64,000 bases of DNA from Bacteroidota bacterium (GCA_027483445.1 JAIXUS010000085.1:50206-114205); one strand, 5' to 3'. Numbered from the stretch's first letter, positions 36,359-46,429 are shown. Numbers and translations are program-made. Notes: generated by a model from the sequence alone, not told the origin.

Positions 36359-37792
36359 TCAGTGTGCAATCGATGAATAAAGGTTAAGGTAATTTTGGGC
36401 TGCATTTTCCCAGCTATGGTCGAGCTGCATGTTCTTTTCACGCAGTTGATCCAAGGCGCCGGGGTGGTGGTAGAGCGCTACAGCGCGATGGAATGAGGCA
36501 CTTAAGGCTTCGGTGTTGAAGTGGTCGAAACGGATGCCGTTGCCCTCGGGTGTGGAGATGTCTTTCACCGAATCGGCCAAACCGCCGGTACTGCGTACAA
36601 TAGGTACAGTTCCGTAGCGGAAGGCGTAAAGTTGGTTAAGTCCGCAGGGTTCCACCCTGGATGGCATCACGAGAAAGTCGGATCCTGCGTATAGCTGATG
36701 AGAGAGGGTTTCGTTGTACTCCAGCGAGGTGTCGAACCACGAAACAAAGTGATGCTTCATCTGCAGGAATGCTTCTTTGAGGGCCGGATCGCCGGTACCC
36801 AAAACCACAAAAGAAGCCTGACCGCCTTCGTGGAGGAAACGCTCAATGGCGCCGGGCAGGAGATCCGCTCCCTTTTCGCCTACGAGCCTTCCAATAAAGG
36901 TGATCAGCGGCATATTGTCGCGGATGTTAAACCGTTGAGCAAGCACCATCTTGTTTTCCTGCTTAAAACGGGCAACGTCTTCCTCCATTCTGGCCACAAT
37001 GAGCGGGTCGGTAAACGGATTCCATACTTCGGTATCAATGCCGTTGAGGATTCCGCTCGATTTGGGCAATTCGTTTCTCATAAGCCACTCTAGCCCATTC
37101 GACGATTGCAGCAGCTCGAGCAAATAGCCTGGCGACACGGTTGTGAGCTTCCAGCAGCACTTGATGGCACAGGCCAGCGGGTTGATAAGCCCGGCCCAGT
37201 CGAGCAGCCCGTTCGCATCGGCATCGTACCAAGGCAGCATCCAGGCCTTGCTCCAGGAGAAGGCTCCATGGTATTGTCCGTTGTGGATGGTGAAAATTGT
37301 GGGAATGTGCTGAAGGCTGCGGTATTCCGGACAATGCTTAAGCATAAAAGGCACGAGCCCGGTGTGGTGATCGTGGCAATGAATAAGGTCGGGATGTTCG
37401 CCTGTTTCGCGCAGATATTGGAGGATGGCTTGCTGAAACACCAAATACCGCTCGGTTTCGTCGGAATACCCGTAACCCGATTGAGGGTCGGCGTAGATGC
37501 CCGGCCGGTCGAACAAGCCCGGCACATCGACCATCCAAAAGTCGAAACCCAGCGTCGATTCTTTGAGTTGAACAAGATGAACCGGCACTTTTACCGCTCC
37601 AAGTCGAACGAGCCCCGACCAGCGGTGTTCAAATTCCTGTTGGGCCATCCACGGCAGCCGGTAAGCCGGTATGATTACCCGTACCTGATGGCCGGCTTTC
37701 ACCAGATATTTAGGCAATGCCCCAACTACATCGCCCAATCCGCCGGCTTTGGCGGCCGGGTAGCATTCGGCGGCAAGGTGTAGAATTTTCAT
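36359..37792 (-). CDS. glgA: Glycogen synthase (ADP-glucose type, GT5)
   Basis: 477 residues from MKILHLAAECYPAAKAGGLG at 37792, chosen because GT5 synthases begin with this strand; the open frame extends 16 codons upstream. KAGGLGDVVGALP is the ADP-glucose-binding loop (KxGGL). Other family segments are FTIHNGQYHGAFSW, SPGYLLELLQ, GILNGIDTEVWNP, FIGRLVGEKGADL and MPSRVEPCGLNQLYAFRYG. First gene of the glgA-glgC pair; a ~130-bp divergent region separates it from the gene at 37925. Confidence 0.95.
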   Translation of the reverse strand: MKILHLAAECYPAAKAGGLGDVVGALPKYLVKAGHQVRVIIPAYRLPWMAQQEFEHRWSGLVRLGAVKVPVHLVQLKESTLGFDFWMVDVPGLFDRPGIYADPQSGYGYSDETERYLVFQQAILQYLRETGEHPDLIHCHDHHTGLVPFMLKHCPEYRSLQHIPTIFTIHNGQYHGAFSWSKAWMLPWYDADANGLLDWAGLINPLACAIKCCWKLTTVSPGYLLELLQSSNGLEWLMRNELPKSSGILNGIDTEVWNPFTDPLIVARMEEDVARFKQENKMVLAQRFNIRDNMPLITFIGRLVGEKGADLLPGAIERFLHEGGQASFVVLGTGDPALKEAFLQMKHHFVSWFDTSLEYNETLSHQLYAGSDFLVMPSRVEPCGLNQLYAFRYGTVPIVRSTGGLADSVKDISTPEGNGIRFDHFNTEALSASFHRAVALYHHPGALDQLREKNMQLDHSWENAAQNYLNLYSSIAH

Positions 37793-37924
37793 GGTTGAGG
37801 CTTTGCGGCTAAGGTATAAAGAGAAAGTCGACAAAATCAAGCAGCAGAATGAAATGCAGAAATTAGCCCTGTTTGAAAACCTTCTACCCTGAATTGCGTT
37901 TGTTCAATCGAAAGTGGTGACAGA

Positions 37925-38287
37925 ATGAAAGCATTGCTTACTTTTGCGCCCGAAAAAAGAACCGTGAACCCTCAAACCCTCTTCGTTCGAATGCTGGTGA
38001 TAATCGTCACAGGTTTTGTACTCTCTACAAACCTGATGATAGCCTCCTCGGCCAACGAGCCCGCCTTAGGCACATTGCCTATACCGGTAGAGTGGGTAGA
38101 ATGTGTAGAATCGAGTTCGGCGATTGATTTAGAAGGTGAGGAATTGCCTGAATCTGAAGCGCTGGAAGATGGTTTCGAAGCAGCGGTGCTTATCTTGTTG
38201 AAAAAAGAACGAACGATTGAGGCCACGCGGGACGAACATCCCGTAGCTACAGAGCTGCACTTGCCTCCTCCCGAAGGTTGCTGTTAA
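37925..38287 (+). CDS. Small hypothetical protein upstream of the RND efflux operon
   Basis: 120 residues. An internal hydrophobic segment (MLVIIVTGFVLSTNLMIASS, from residue ~23) could be a signal or transmembrane helix, in which case the true start may be about 37991. The remainder is acidic (LEGEELPESEALEDGFE) and the end carries a CC pair. No homologue recognised. It ends 68 bp before the adaptor gene on the same strand, so it may belong to the same transcript. Confidence 0.55.
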   Translation: MKALLTFAPEKRTVNPQTLFVRMLVIIVTGFVLSTNLMIASSANEPALGTLPIPVEWVECVESSSAIDLEGEELPESEALEDGFEAAVLILLKKERTIEATRDEHPVATELHLPPPEGCC

Positions 38288-38354
38288 TCACGACAGCTAA
38301 CCATTTATCGTTCAACTCCTTGCTGCCTTAAGCGGTAAGACAAAGCCAACAACC

Positions 38355-39482
38355 TTGAAAAATTTAATGTTTGCCGGAGCACTTGCTTCGGTGTTCTTCA
38401 TCGGAGCCTGTTCTCCCAAAGAAAACAATCTTGCTAAACCCCAAACGTTTCCGGTAACCGCTGTGGTGAGGACCGATACAGTCATCCCCCGCGATTACGT
38501 TACTGAAATTCATGCCTTGCAGAACATTGAAATTCGCGCAAGGGTTACAGGCTATCTCGAAACCATTTCGGTAGATGAGGGTGCCACCGTGGCCAAAGGG
38601 CAACTGTTGTTTAGCATCAACAAAAGTGAGTATTTGCAAGACTTAGCCCGTGCTGAGGCCGTTTACAAAAGTGCGGTGGCCGACATGAAGGCGGCAGAGC
38701 TCGAGCTGACCAATATTCGTCAATTGGCCCAGAAGAATATCGTTTCCAAAACCGAGTTGTTGCAGGCCGAAAATAAACTGGAGGCTCAGATTGCCCGGAA
38801 AGATGAAGCCCTGGCCAATAAAAATGCGGCTCAGATTCGGCTTTCCAATACCGAAATCAGAGCTCCATTTGCAGGGGTAATTAACCGCATACCTACCAAG
38901 GTGGGTAGTTTGATCGAAGAGGGAACCCTGCTCACTACGCTTTCTCAGGGCAATCAGGTGTTTGCGTATTTCGATGTTTCGGAAAAAGAATACCTTCAAT
39001 ATGCCCGAAGTCTGAAAAGCGACAGTGCCGGTACGCGCAAAGTGGCGCTAATATTGGCCGACGGACAAATGCACCCGGAGCCGGGCTATATCGAAACCAT
39101 CGAAGGTGAGATTGACGAGAAAACCGGAAATATTGCTTTCAGGGCGCGGTTCAACAATCCGGGCGGAATCCTGCGACACGGCGCGAGCGGTAAAATCCGC
39201 CAGTTCAGAAAGGTGAGTCAAGCATTGCTCATCCCACAAAAGTCGACCTTCGAAATACAAGACAAGCTCTACGTTTATGTGGTCGACCAAAGCAACCGGG
39301 TGAGAATGCGCAATATCAAGGTGGCGAACCGTTTGCCTCACTTGTTTATTGTGAGTGAAGGGCTTCGCGAAGGGGAGCGCATTGTTTACGAAGGACTTCA
39401 GGAGTTGAAGGCCGATATGCAGATTCAGCCGGAGCCACGGAAGCTCGGTGAGTTGATGTCGGAATTTGCAGTCAACAACTAA
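38355..39482 (+). CDS. RND efflux periplasmic adaptor (membrane fusion protein)
   Basis: 375 residues of the AcrA/MexA type. The start is a TTG (38355): it places Lys-Asn before the hydrophobic run MFAGALASVFFIGACS, completing a lipoprotein signal (lipobox Cys ~19). The ATG four codons later would lack a charged n-region. Domains in order: barrel-sandwich half (VTGYLETISVDEGATVAKGQ), alpha-helical hairpin (~70-150), second lipoyl half (TEIRAPFAGVINRIPTKVG), beta-barrel and membrane-proximal domain (VYEGLQELKADMQIQ). Links the inner-membrane pump and outer-membrane channel encoded next. Confidence 0.92.
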   Translation: MKNLMFAGALASVFFIGACSPKENNLAKPQTFPVTAVVRTDTVIPRDYVTEIHALQNIEIRARVTGYLETISVDEGATVAKGQLLFSINKSEYLQDLARAEAVYKSAVADMKAAELELTNIRQLAQKNIVSKTELLQAENKLEAQIARKDEALANKNAAQIRLSNTEIRAPFAGVINRIPTKVGSLIEEGTLLTTLSQGNQVFAYFDVSEKEYLQYARSLKSDSAGTRKVALILADGQMHPEPGYIETIEGEIDEKTGNIAFRARFNNPGGILRHGASGKIRQFRKVSQALLIPQKSTFEIQDKLYVYVVDQSNRVRMRNIKVANRLPHLFIVSEGLREGERIVYEGLQELKADMQIQPEPRKLGELMSEFAVNN

Positions 39483-39494
39483 ACAGGAAGCATT

Positions 39495-42400
39495 ATGTGG
39501 GAAAAGTTTATCAAGCGGCCGGTGTTGTCGCTGGTTATCTCATTGATGATACTCCTGCTGGGAATTCTGGCTTTGCCGCAGCTTCCCGTTACGCAGTACC
39601 CTGATATTGCTCCACCGGCCGTTTCGGTAACCACACGGTACACCGGCGCCAATGCTGAGGTTTGTGCCAAGGCCGTGGTAACGCCGTTGGAAAGGGCCAT
39701 TAACGGGGTTCCAGGAATGGATTACATGACTTCGGTTTCGGGTAACGATGGAACGAGTATCATTCAGATTTACTTTAAGGTAGGCACCGATCCTGATAAG
39801 GCTGCGGTGAACGTGCAAAACCGTGTTGCAACCGTGCTCGATGAACTTCCGGAAGAAGTTATCAAAGCCGGCGTGTCGACTGAAAAAGAGGTAAACAGTA
39901 TGTTGATGTATTTAAACCTCATCAGCACCGACAGCACCTTTGATGAAAAGTTCATTTTCAACTTCGCCGATATCAACGTAATTCCTGAACTCAAGCGAAT
40001 CGACGGGGTAGGTTTTGCCGACATCATGGGGCAGCGCGAGTATGCTATGCGTATTTGGTTGAATCCCATCAAGTTGGACGCCTACCAAATCTCAACCGAT
40101 GAAGTCATCACCGCATTGCGGGCCTCCAATATCGAAGCCGCACCGGGGAAAGTTGGGGAGAGTTCGGGACGGAATCCTCAGGCACTTCAGTATGTTTTGC
40201 GATACACCGGTAAACTCACCCAGAAAGAGCAATACGAGAATCTGGTGGTAAAGGTGAACGAGAGCGGAGAAATGCTTCGTTTACGCGATATCGCAGAGAT
40301 TGAATTTGGCTCGCTCGACTATGATGTATTGTCGAAAGAAAATGGCAAACCGTCAGCCGCCATTGTATTGAAGCAAAGGCCGGGTTCTAATGCCAGTGAA
40401 GTGATTAGCAACATTAAAAAGCGCCTCGATTATCTGAAGGCCACAACCTTTCCACCGGGAATCGATTACACCATTAGCTACGACGTATCCCGTTTTCTCG
40501 ATGCCTCCATCAAGGAAGTGATTAAAACGCTTTTGGAAGCCTTCCTGTTGGTGGCCCTTGTTGTGTTTATCTTTTTACAAGACTGGCGCTCAACGCTTAT
40601 TCCGGTGTTGGCCGTTCCGGTAGCCTTGATTGGAACGTTCGCCTTCATGCTCATGCTGGGCTTTTCCATCAACCTGCTTACCCTTTTCGCCTTGGTGCTG
40701 GCCATCGGTATTGTGGTCGATAACGCCATTGTGGTGGTGGAGGCCGTCCACGCCAAGATGGAAGAAGGCTATCCGGATGCATTGTCGGCCACTATTTCGG
40801 CCATGAAGGAGATGGGAGGAGCCATCATTTCCATTACCCTGGTGATGTCGGCCGTATTCATTCCTGTGGCCTTCCTTTCCGGACCGGTTGGCGTGTTTTA
40901 CCGACAATTCTCCATCACCATGGCTATATCCATTGTGATTTCGGGAATCAACGCACTTACCCTCACCCCGGCATTGTGTGCTTTGATGTTAAAGCCTGTA
41001 CATGGACATGAGAAAAAAGGCCTACTTGCACGTTTCTTCAAAGGCTTCAACTCCGGTTACTCTAAGCTGGAAAAGAAATACCAGGGGCTACTCGGTCTGT
41101 TTATCCATCGCAAAACGGTAACCTGGGGTCTACTGGGATTATTCCTCCTCTTCACCTGGGGTGCAGGTTCGGTGTTACCCACCGGATTTATTCCCGGTGA
41201 AGACCAGGGAACCATCTACGCCAACGTAACCACGCCTGTAGGGGCAACGCTGGAACGGACGGAGAAAGTGATGGATGAAATCGATGAAATTTCGCGTACC
41301 CTGAATGATGTCGAAGGTGTTTCATCGCTGAGTGGTTTTAGTATGATGACCGATGGTTCCGGTGCCTCTTTCGGGATGAGTACCATCAGTCTGAAACCTT
41401 GGAACGACCGCGATTTGAATGCCCGTGAGGTAATGGCGCAACTCGAGGAAAAAACCAGTCACATCCGCGATGCCGACATTCAGTTCATTCCGCCGCCTGC
41501 CGTTCCCGGATTTGGTAATGCCAGCGGTTTTGAAATGCGCCTGCTCGACAAAACCGGAAGTGGAAATCTGAGCCAAACCTATGAGGTTACTCAGAAATTT
41601 ATCCAGGAAGCCTCGAAACGCCCGGAAATCCGCGATGTTTTCACCAGCTTCAATCCCACTTTTCCGCAGTACCTCATCCATGTTGATCAGGATGTGGCGG
41701 CCCGCCGAGGCATCTCGCCCGATTTGGCCATGAGTAACCTGCAAAATCTCATTGGTAGTTATTACGCAACCAACTTCATCCGATTCGGACAGATGTATAA
41801 GGTAATGCTTCAGGCCGATCCGCGTTTCAGGGCACAGCCTGATGACATTCTCAAGCTACGCATTAAAAACGCTTCCGGAGAGATGGTTCCTTATGCCTTG
41901 TTTTGCCGCATTGAGCGTATTTATGGACCGGAGCAGCTCACCCGCTACAACATGTACACCTCAGCCATGATTAACGGTGAGGCGGCAAAAGGCTATAGTA
42001 GCGGTCAAGCCATCAAAGCCCTGGAAGAAGTGGCTGCCAGCGTTTTACCCCGCGGTTTTGCCTACGAATGGTCGGGTATGACCCGCGAAGAGATTGCTTC
42101 AGGCAACCAGGTGATTTTCATTTTCCTCATCTGTTTTGTGTTCGTTTACCTCCTTCTGGCGGCTCAGTATGAGAGTTTCCTGCTGCCATTGCCTGTTCTG
42201 CTCTCGCTGCCGTTCGGGATTTTCGGTTCGCTCTTTTTGTTGTGGGTCTCAGGACTCGAAAACAACATTTATGCACAGGTAGCGATGGTAATGCTCATTG
42301 GTTTATTGGGTAAAAATGCCATCCTCATTGTGGAATATGCCGAAATTCAGCGCAAGAGCGGAAAGGCCATCATTGCGGCGGCCCTCGAAGGTGCGGTAGC

Positions 42401-42650
42401 CCGTTTGCGCCCAATTCTTATGACCTCATTTGCCTTTATCGCCGGACTCATTCCGCTCATGTTGGCCAGCGGTGCCGGTGCCATTGGAAACAAAACCATT
42501 GGTACAGCTGCAGCCGGCGGAATGTTGCTCGGTACCGTGTTTGGGGTCCTTATTGTACCCGGACTGTATTATTTCTTTGCCCAGATAGGTCGCAAGCGAG
42601 AAGCGGTTTCTACACCTGAGCCTGTTCCATCAGCCCATCAAACAGCCTAG
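39495..42650 (+). CDS. RND (HAE1-type) multidrug efflux permease
   Basis: 1051 residues, full length for AcrB/MexB. Begins MWEKFIKRPVLSLVISL with the first transmembrane helix; LPVTQYPDIAPPAVSV is the family signature. Proton-relay segments: IGIVVDNAIVVVEAVHAKM in TM4 (the second Asp of the usual VDDAIVVVE is Asn here), LLGKNAILIVEYAE in TM10 with the Lys, and RPILMTSFAFIAGLIPLML in TM11. Exports lipophilic compounds by proton antiport. 12 bp after the adaptor and 1 bp before the outer-membrane factor. Confidence 0.95.
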   Translation: MWEKFIKRPVLSLVISLMILLLGILALPQLPVTQYPDIAPPAVSVTTRYTGANAEVCAKAVVTPLERAINGVPGMDYMTSVSGNDGTSIIQIYFKVGTDPDKAAVNVQNRVATVLDELPEEVIKAGVSTEKEVNSMLMYLNLISTDSTFDEKFIFNFADINVIPELKRIDGVGFADIMGQREYAMRIWLNPIKLDAYQISTDEVITALRASNIEAAPGKVGESSGRNPQALQYVLRYTGKLTQKEQYENLVVKVNESGEMLRLRDIAEIEFGSLDYDVLSKENGKPSAAIVLKQRPGSNASEVISNIKKRLDYLKATTFPPGIDYTISYDVSRFLDASIKEVIKTLLEAFLLVALVVFIFLQDWRSTLIPVLAVPVALIGTFAFMLMLGFSINLLTLFALVLAIGIVVDNAIVVVEAVHAKMEEGYPDALSATISAMKEMGGAIISITLVMSAVFIPVAFLSGPVGVFYRQFSITMAISIVISGINALTLTPALCALMLKPVHGHEKKGLLARFFKGFNSGYSKLEKKYQGLLGLFIHRKTVTWGLLGLFLLFTWGAGSVLPTGFIPGEDQGTIYANVTTPVGATLERTEKVMDEIDEISRTLNDVEGVSSLSGFSMMTDGSGASFGMSTISLKPWNDRDLNAREVMAQLEEKTSHIRDADIQFIPPPAVPGFGNASGFEMRLLDKTGSGNLSQTYEVTQKFIQEASKRPEIRDVFTSFNPTFPQYLIHVDQDVAARRGISPDLAMSNLQNLIGSYYATNFIRFGQMYKVMLQADPRFRAQPDDILKLRIKNASGEMVPYALFCRIERIYGPEQLTRYNMYTSAMINGEAAKGYSSGQAIKALEEVAASVLPRGFAYEWSGMTREEIASGNQVIFIFLICFVFVYLLLAAQYESFLLPLPVLLSLPFGIFGSLFLLWVSGLENNIYAQVAMVMLIGLLGKNAILIVEYAEIQRKSGKAIIAAALEGAVARLRPILMTSFAFIAGLIPLMLASGAGAIGNKTIGTAAAGGMLLGTVFGVLIVPGLYYFFAQIGRKREAVSTPEPVPSAHQTA

Positions 42651-42651
42651 C

Positions 42652-44085
42652 ATGAACCCTTATAAAATCGGAATAATTGCCCTTTGCATGAGTTTGACTG
42701 CGTGTAGCAGTACCAAACACAAAGCGGCACAGCCCAAAATTGATCTCCCGGCCAACTACAGCACCCAAACCGACACTGCCTTGAAGGCACTGCCTGCGTG
42801 GACGGCCATCTACACCGAGCCCATCCTTCGTGAGCATATCGATACCGCCTTGAAACGCAATTTCGACATCCGCTTAGCTATGCAAGCCTTGGAAGTGAGT
42901 AGGGCCGGAATTCGCTTTACCCGCGGAATAAGGCTTCCTGAATTAGGCTTTGCGGCCGGTAGCGGTGTTCGTCGGTTCGGAGAGTATACCATGGATGGCG
43001 TGGGGAATTTCGATACCCAATTCTCACCCAACTTGAAGGAAGAGAAACGCGTTCCTAATCCATTGCCCGATTATCAGGTTGGCTTGGTAAGCACCTGGGA
43101 ACTTGATCTCTACGGGAAGCTGAAGAATGAAAAGCAAGCCGCCATTGCGCGTTTTGCGGCAACAGAGCAAGGTCGCCGGTTTGTAACTACGCAGGTTACG
43201 GCCGATATCGCAGGCCAATACCTCGAGCTGCAAGCCTCTGATCGCGAGCTTTCGATAATCCGCAACAGCATTCGGCTTCAGCAGGAGGCGCTCGAACTGG
43301 TGAAGGCCCAAAAGGAGGCTGGGTTAGCCAATCAGCTGGCAGTAGAGCTCATGGAGGCACAGCTGCTCTCCACACAAGCCTTCGAATTCGATATTCAAGG
43401 GCGCGTGGCTGAGCAAGAAGCGCAGCTTAACTATTTACTGGGAAAAAATGGGGGCCGGCCGGGCCGCGATAGCCTCAGCGCCGCCCTGCCACTAAGCGAG
43501 CTGCTTCGGGTTGGCGTTCCATCGGATGTTTTGCGGTTTCGTACCGACATTCAACAGGCTGAACAGGAGCTTCAGGCAGCCGGTGCCGATTTAAAGGCTG
43601 CCCGGAAATCGCTTTTCCCATCATTGGTGATTAACTCACAGCTGGGCTGGCAAGCATTTAATGCGGCATTTTTATTCAACACTCCGGCATCGCTCACCTA
43701 TAACTTGTTTGGTGGCCTCACTGCACCGCTACTCAATCGCCGCCGATTGAAGGCCATGGTTCTGCGCACCTCCGCCGAACAACGCCGTGCTGTGGTCAAT
43801 TATGAAAAGACCCTCAGCAACGCTTTCCGGGAAGTGATAACCGCCATCCAAAAGCTTGAAAACATGCGGCTGGCCTTCGATCGCAAAAACCGCGAAGCTG
43901 AACTGCTCATGAGGGCTGTAAATACGTCGAACGAACTGTTTCGCATGGGGCGTGCCGGCTACCTTGAAGTCATCACCGCACAAAAAAATGCCCTCGCAGC
44001 ACAAATCGAACTTACCGAGCTTAGAAAGCGCTATGGCCTTTCGTTGGTAGAGCTTTATCGCGCCTTAGGCGGCGGATGGCAATAA
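42652..44085 (+). CDS. TolC/OprM-like outer-membrane efflux lipoprotein (NodT family)
   Basis: 477 residues with lipoprotein signal (IIALCMSLTACSS). NodT-family features: WTAIYTEPILREHIDTALKRNFDIRLA at the start of the first coiled-coil repeat, VGLVSTWELDLYGKLKNEKQA, GLANQLAVELMEAQL, and the second repeat ending in EVITAQKNALAAQIELTEL then LVELYRALGGGW. Forms the outer-membrane/periplasmic tunnel of the tripartite pump. Third gene of the operon; a strong hairpin follows at 44109-44151. No dedicated regulator is adjacent. Confidence 0.93.
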   Translation: MNPYKIGIIALCMSLTACSSTKHKAAQPKIDLPANYSTQTDTALKALPAWTAIYTEPILREHIDTALKRNFDIRLAMQALEVSRAGIRFTRGIRLPELGFAAGSGVRRFGEYTMDGVGNFDTQFSPNLKEEKRVPNPLPDYQVGLVSTWELDLYGKLKNEKQAAIARFAATEQGRRFVTTQVTADIAGQYLELQASDRELSIIRNSIRLQQEALELVKAQKEAGLANQLAVELMEAQLLSTQAFEFDIQGRVAEQEAQLNYLLGKNGGRPGRDSLSAALPLSELLRVGVPSDVLRFRTDIQQAEQELQAAGADLKAARKSLFPSLVINSQLGWQAFNAAFLFNTPASLTYNLFGGLTAPLLNRRRLKAMVLRTSAEQRRAVVNYEKTLSNAFREVITAIQKLENMRLAFDRKNREAELLMRAVNTSNELFRMGRAGYLEVITAQKNALAAQIELTELRKRYGLSLVELYRALGGGWQ

Positions 44086-44108
44086 AGCATTGAATTAATT
44101 GTAGTTTT

Positions 44109-44151
44109 GATGAACCGTGTCGGGATACCTGCATACCCCGGCCGGTTCATC
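44109..44151 (+). terminator. Strong hairpin after the RND efflux operon
   Basis: GATGAACCG (44109-44117) pairs with CGGTTCATC (44143-44151), and the inner CGGGATA (44121-44127) pairs, with one mismatch, with TACCCCG (44134-44140). It lies 23 bp after the operon's stop and 7 bp before the next ATG. There is no long T tract, so it could instead structure the leader of the following gene. Confidence 0.5.
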
Positions 44152-44158
44152 GAAATTT

Positions 44159-46084
44159 ATGCGTTATTCTCTTTTTCCCCTCGTTCTTCTTTGCTTTTTC
44201 ACCGGGCTTTCTGGTCAGGGCTTAGATGCCCAATGGTCGTTTGTACTCGATGGCGACCGCGACGCCGATGTGCAGGATTTGGCGGTAGATGCTCAGGGCA
44301 ATACATACGTAGCCTTCGATTATGGAGGAAGCTTATCCATCAAAGGGCTCAAAACCAAGCTGCCCTATTCGCCACATGTACACGGCGCTTTACTCAAACT
44401 AAGTCCGCAAGGGAAGCCTTTATGGGTTCAGGTTATTCGATCGGCCAACGACAATCGGGTAAATGCCATCACCATTGCCCCTAACGGCGATGTTCTCGTT
44501 GCCGGATTTGCCGATGGCCTCGTGCGCTTTGCAGCAAACCGCGATACCATCAGGCTTGGCCGTGAAAAGGCGAAAAACGAATACCACCACCCGCAAGCGC
44601 TTTATTTGGCCCGGTATTCACCCGAAGGACACTGTAAATGGGTTCATTTTCAGCCCGTTAAAGGCTTTGGTCAATCGTGCGATGTGGCCATCAACAGTCG
44701 TGATGAGGTGTTTTATGCCTTTCATTATTATGGCGATTTCGGTGGAAAGTACGGCTTGCCTCTTCGCAAACACGACGATGAGCTATTGGTGATGCAACGC
44801 CTCGACGGTGCCGATGGAAAAGTGCTGGGAACTCAAACCAGGGAAGGAGCTCCACTGGGTAGTTATATTGTTTACTATAACCTGGAAACCGATCAGCGCG
44901 ACAATGTGTATGAATATGGGATTTTCCGCAAGTCGATTCATATCGGTAGCGGCGATAGCCTGCTCAACGATGGATACTATGACGGAGTGGATGCCTTTCT
45001 CATCAAGTACAACGCCCAGGGTGAACGGCAATGGGTGCGGCAAATTGGCGGACAGAACTATCAAATTATCAAAGATTTAAAGGTGGATCAATTGGGCGAA
45101 ATCCACCTGACAGGTTATTTCACGTATGAATGTGTGTTTTCTGATGGTGTGAAGCCGGTGCAGAAGTCTAAAGTAGAAAGTGAAGGCGGAAGTGAATTTT
45201 TCTACTTTCGTCTCGATTCGGGGGGCGAGCTCATTCAGAACGAGTTTATTCATTCCCTTGGCTACCGTTTCATCAGTGGAATGTCGCTTGCTTTGGGGCC
45301 CGATGATGAGGTGTTGATTTTAGCCAACACCAACGATACTATTCGCTACCAAAATCAACGACTTGATTCTCAATCGGGGTCTGAACAAATTTGGCTTTCC
45401 CAATGGTCGCAGGGACAAATGCAAACCATGAAAATTCCTTGCGTAGCGCCCAAAGGATTCATGGTGGCGCGGAAGATTGCCAGTCGGGAAAATGCCTGGG
45501 CCGCAGCCGGTTTGTATTTTGGCGAGGGTTCATATATTGAAACCCCGAATGGTCGGAAAAGTCTCCCATTGGAAGGCCACAATCGAAATACCGTAATTTG
45601 GGGAGGCGCCATGCGAAAACACCGGAGCGTCGACACCTTACAATCGCCCAGCGTGAGTTTGGCTGAGCAGCGATCGCGCCGGCAACTGATTGAATTAGAG
45701 AAACTTCAATCGCTGCTCTTGTGTCAGAAAAAAGAGGAAGAATCGCCTATTGCTCTCTGGTTTCCGGAGGTTTTGGCCGACACTGGCCGGTCGGGATGGC
45801 TTCGCGAAAATCCGTGTGGTTTGATCCTCGAAGGACAGGAAGCCTCACTCTTTCCAAACCCTAGCGACGGCCCGTTTACCCTGGCTTTAAAGGGCATGAC
45901 CGGACTCGTTGAGGTCACCGTTTTTTCGCAATCGGGCAAGCTCATGATGAGTAGGGTAGTGGAAGGTCTTCAACTCGAGCAAACCCTGCTGTTCGACATT
46001 TCTGAATCGGCTTCGGGAGTTTATTTCGTGCGCGTTCGTAGCAATGGTTACGAAAAGGTGTTGAGGTTTGTTAAAACATCCTAA
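44159..46084 (+). CDS. Secreted SBBP-type beta-propeller protein with T9SS sorting domain
   Basis: 641 residues from the ATG at 44159 (MRYSLFPLVLLCFFTGLSGQ), a good signal peptide; an upstream GTG at 44117 falls in the hairpin and adds only spurious residues. Propeller-like repeats: DVQDLAVDAQGNTYVAFDYG, NAINVTIAPNGD-like segments, LKVDQLGEIHLTGYF. The C-terminal type A sorting domain begins LFPNPSDGPFTLAL and ends GVYFVRVRSNGYEKVLRFVK. Probably exported through the T9SS and surface-anchored. Function unknown. Confidence 0.85.
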   Translation: MRYSLFPLVLLCFFTGLSGQGLDAQWSFVLDGDRDADVQDLAVDAQGNTYVAFDYGGSLSIKGLKTKLPYSPHVHGALLKLSPQGKPLWVQVIRSANDNRVNAITIAPNGDVLVAGFADGLVRFAANRDTIRLGREKAKNEYHHPQALYLARYSPEGHCKWVHFQPVKGFGQSCDVAINSRDEVFYAFHYYGDFGGKYGLPLRKHDDELLVMQRLDGADGKVLGTQTREGAPLGSYIVYYNLETDQRDNVYEYGIFRKSIHIGSGDSLLNDGYYDGVDAFLIKYNAQGERQWVRQIGGQNYQIIKDLKVDQLGEIHLTGYFTYECVFSDGVKPVQKSKVESEGGSEFFYFRLDSGGELIQNEFIHSLGYRFISGMSLALGPDDEVLILANTNDTIRYQNQRLDSQSGSEQIWLSQWSQGQMQTMKIPCVAPKGFMVARKIASRENAWAAAGLYFGEGSYIETPNGRKSLPLEGHNRNTVIWGGAMRKHRSVDTLQSPSVSLAEQRSRRQLIELEKLQSLLLCQKKEEESPIALWFPEVLADTGRSGWLRENPCGLILEGQEASLFPNPSDGPFTLALKGMTGLVEVTVFSQSGKLMMSRVVEGLQLEQTLLFDISESASGVYFVRVRSNGYEKVLRFVKTS

Positions 46085-46270
46085 CTAGTCCAAGGTCAAA
46101 CTCGTGATTTTCCTGGTTTTTTCTCTTACGTGAATGTTATCCACTAACCTATATCAACTCTAGCTTTCAGCCTTCGCATTTCCCCAGCGATTCAGCGTGA
46201 GTTTGAGAGCGAGAGCGATTCACGTCATTGATGATATCTTTCTTTCACTAATAAGTCCCGTTTTACCGCG

Positions 46271-46427
46271 AAGTATCATCTCTCTCCCGCGGAGAGAGAC
46301 AGGAGAGAGAGGTGAATTCAGAGTGAGAGCGATTTCCCTTTCACCCCCAAACTCCGTCTAGCCCTGAAGTATCATCTCTCTCCCGCGGAGAGAGACAGGA
46401 GAGAGAGGTAAATTCAGAGTGAGAGGT
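46271..46427 (+). repeat. Two direct copies of a ~62-bp hairpin-bearing repeat
   Basis: Copies at 46271-46334 and 46367-46427 share AAGTATCATCTCTCTCC, CGCGGAGAGAGACAGGAG and AGAGAGGT(G/A)AATTCAGAG, 96 bp apart. Each contains a hairpin CTCTCTCC-CGC-GGAGAGAG (8-bp stem, 3-nt loop). A degraded related stretch (TGAGAGCGAGAGCGATT) lies upstream near 46200. The 46085-46429 interval has no gene. Confidence 0.8.
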
Positions 46428-46429
46428 TC

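Noticed and set aside
37106..37783. 225-codon plus-strand frame opposite glgA
   Set aside because: Antisense shadow of glgA with no protein-like features.
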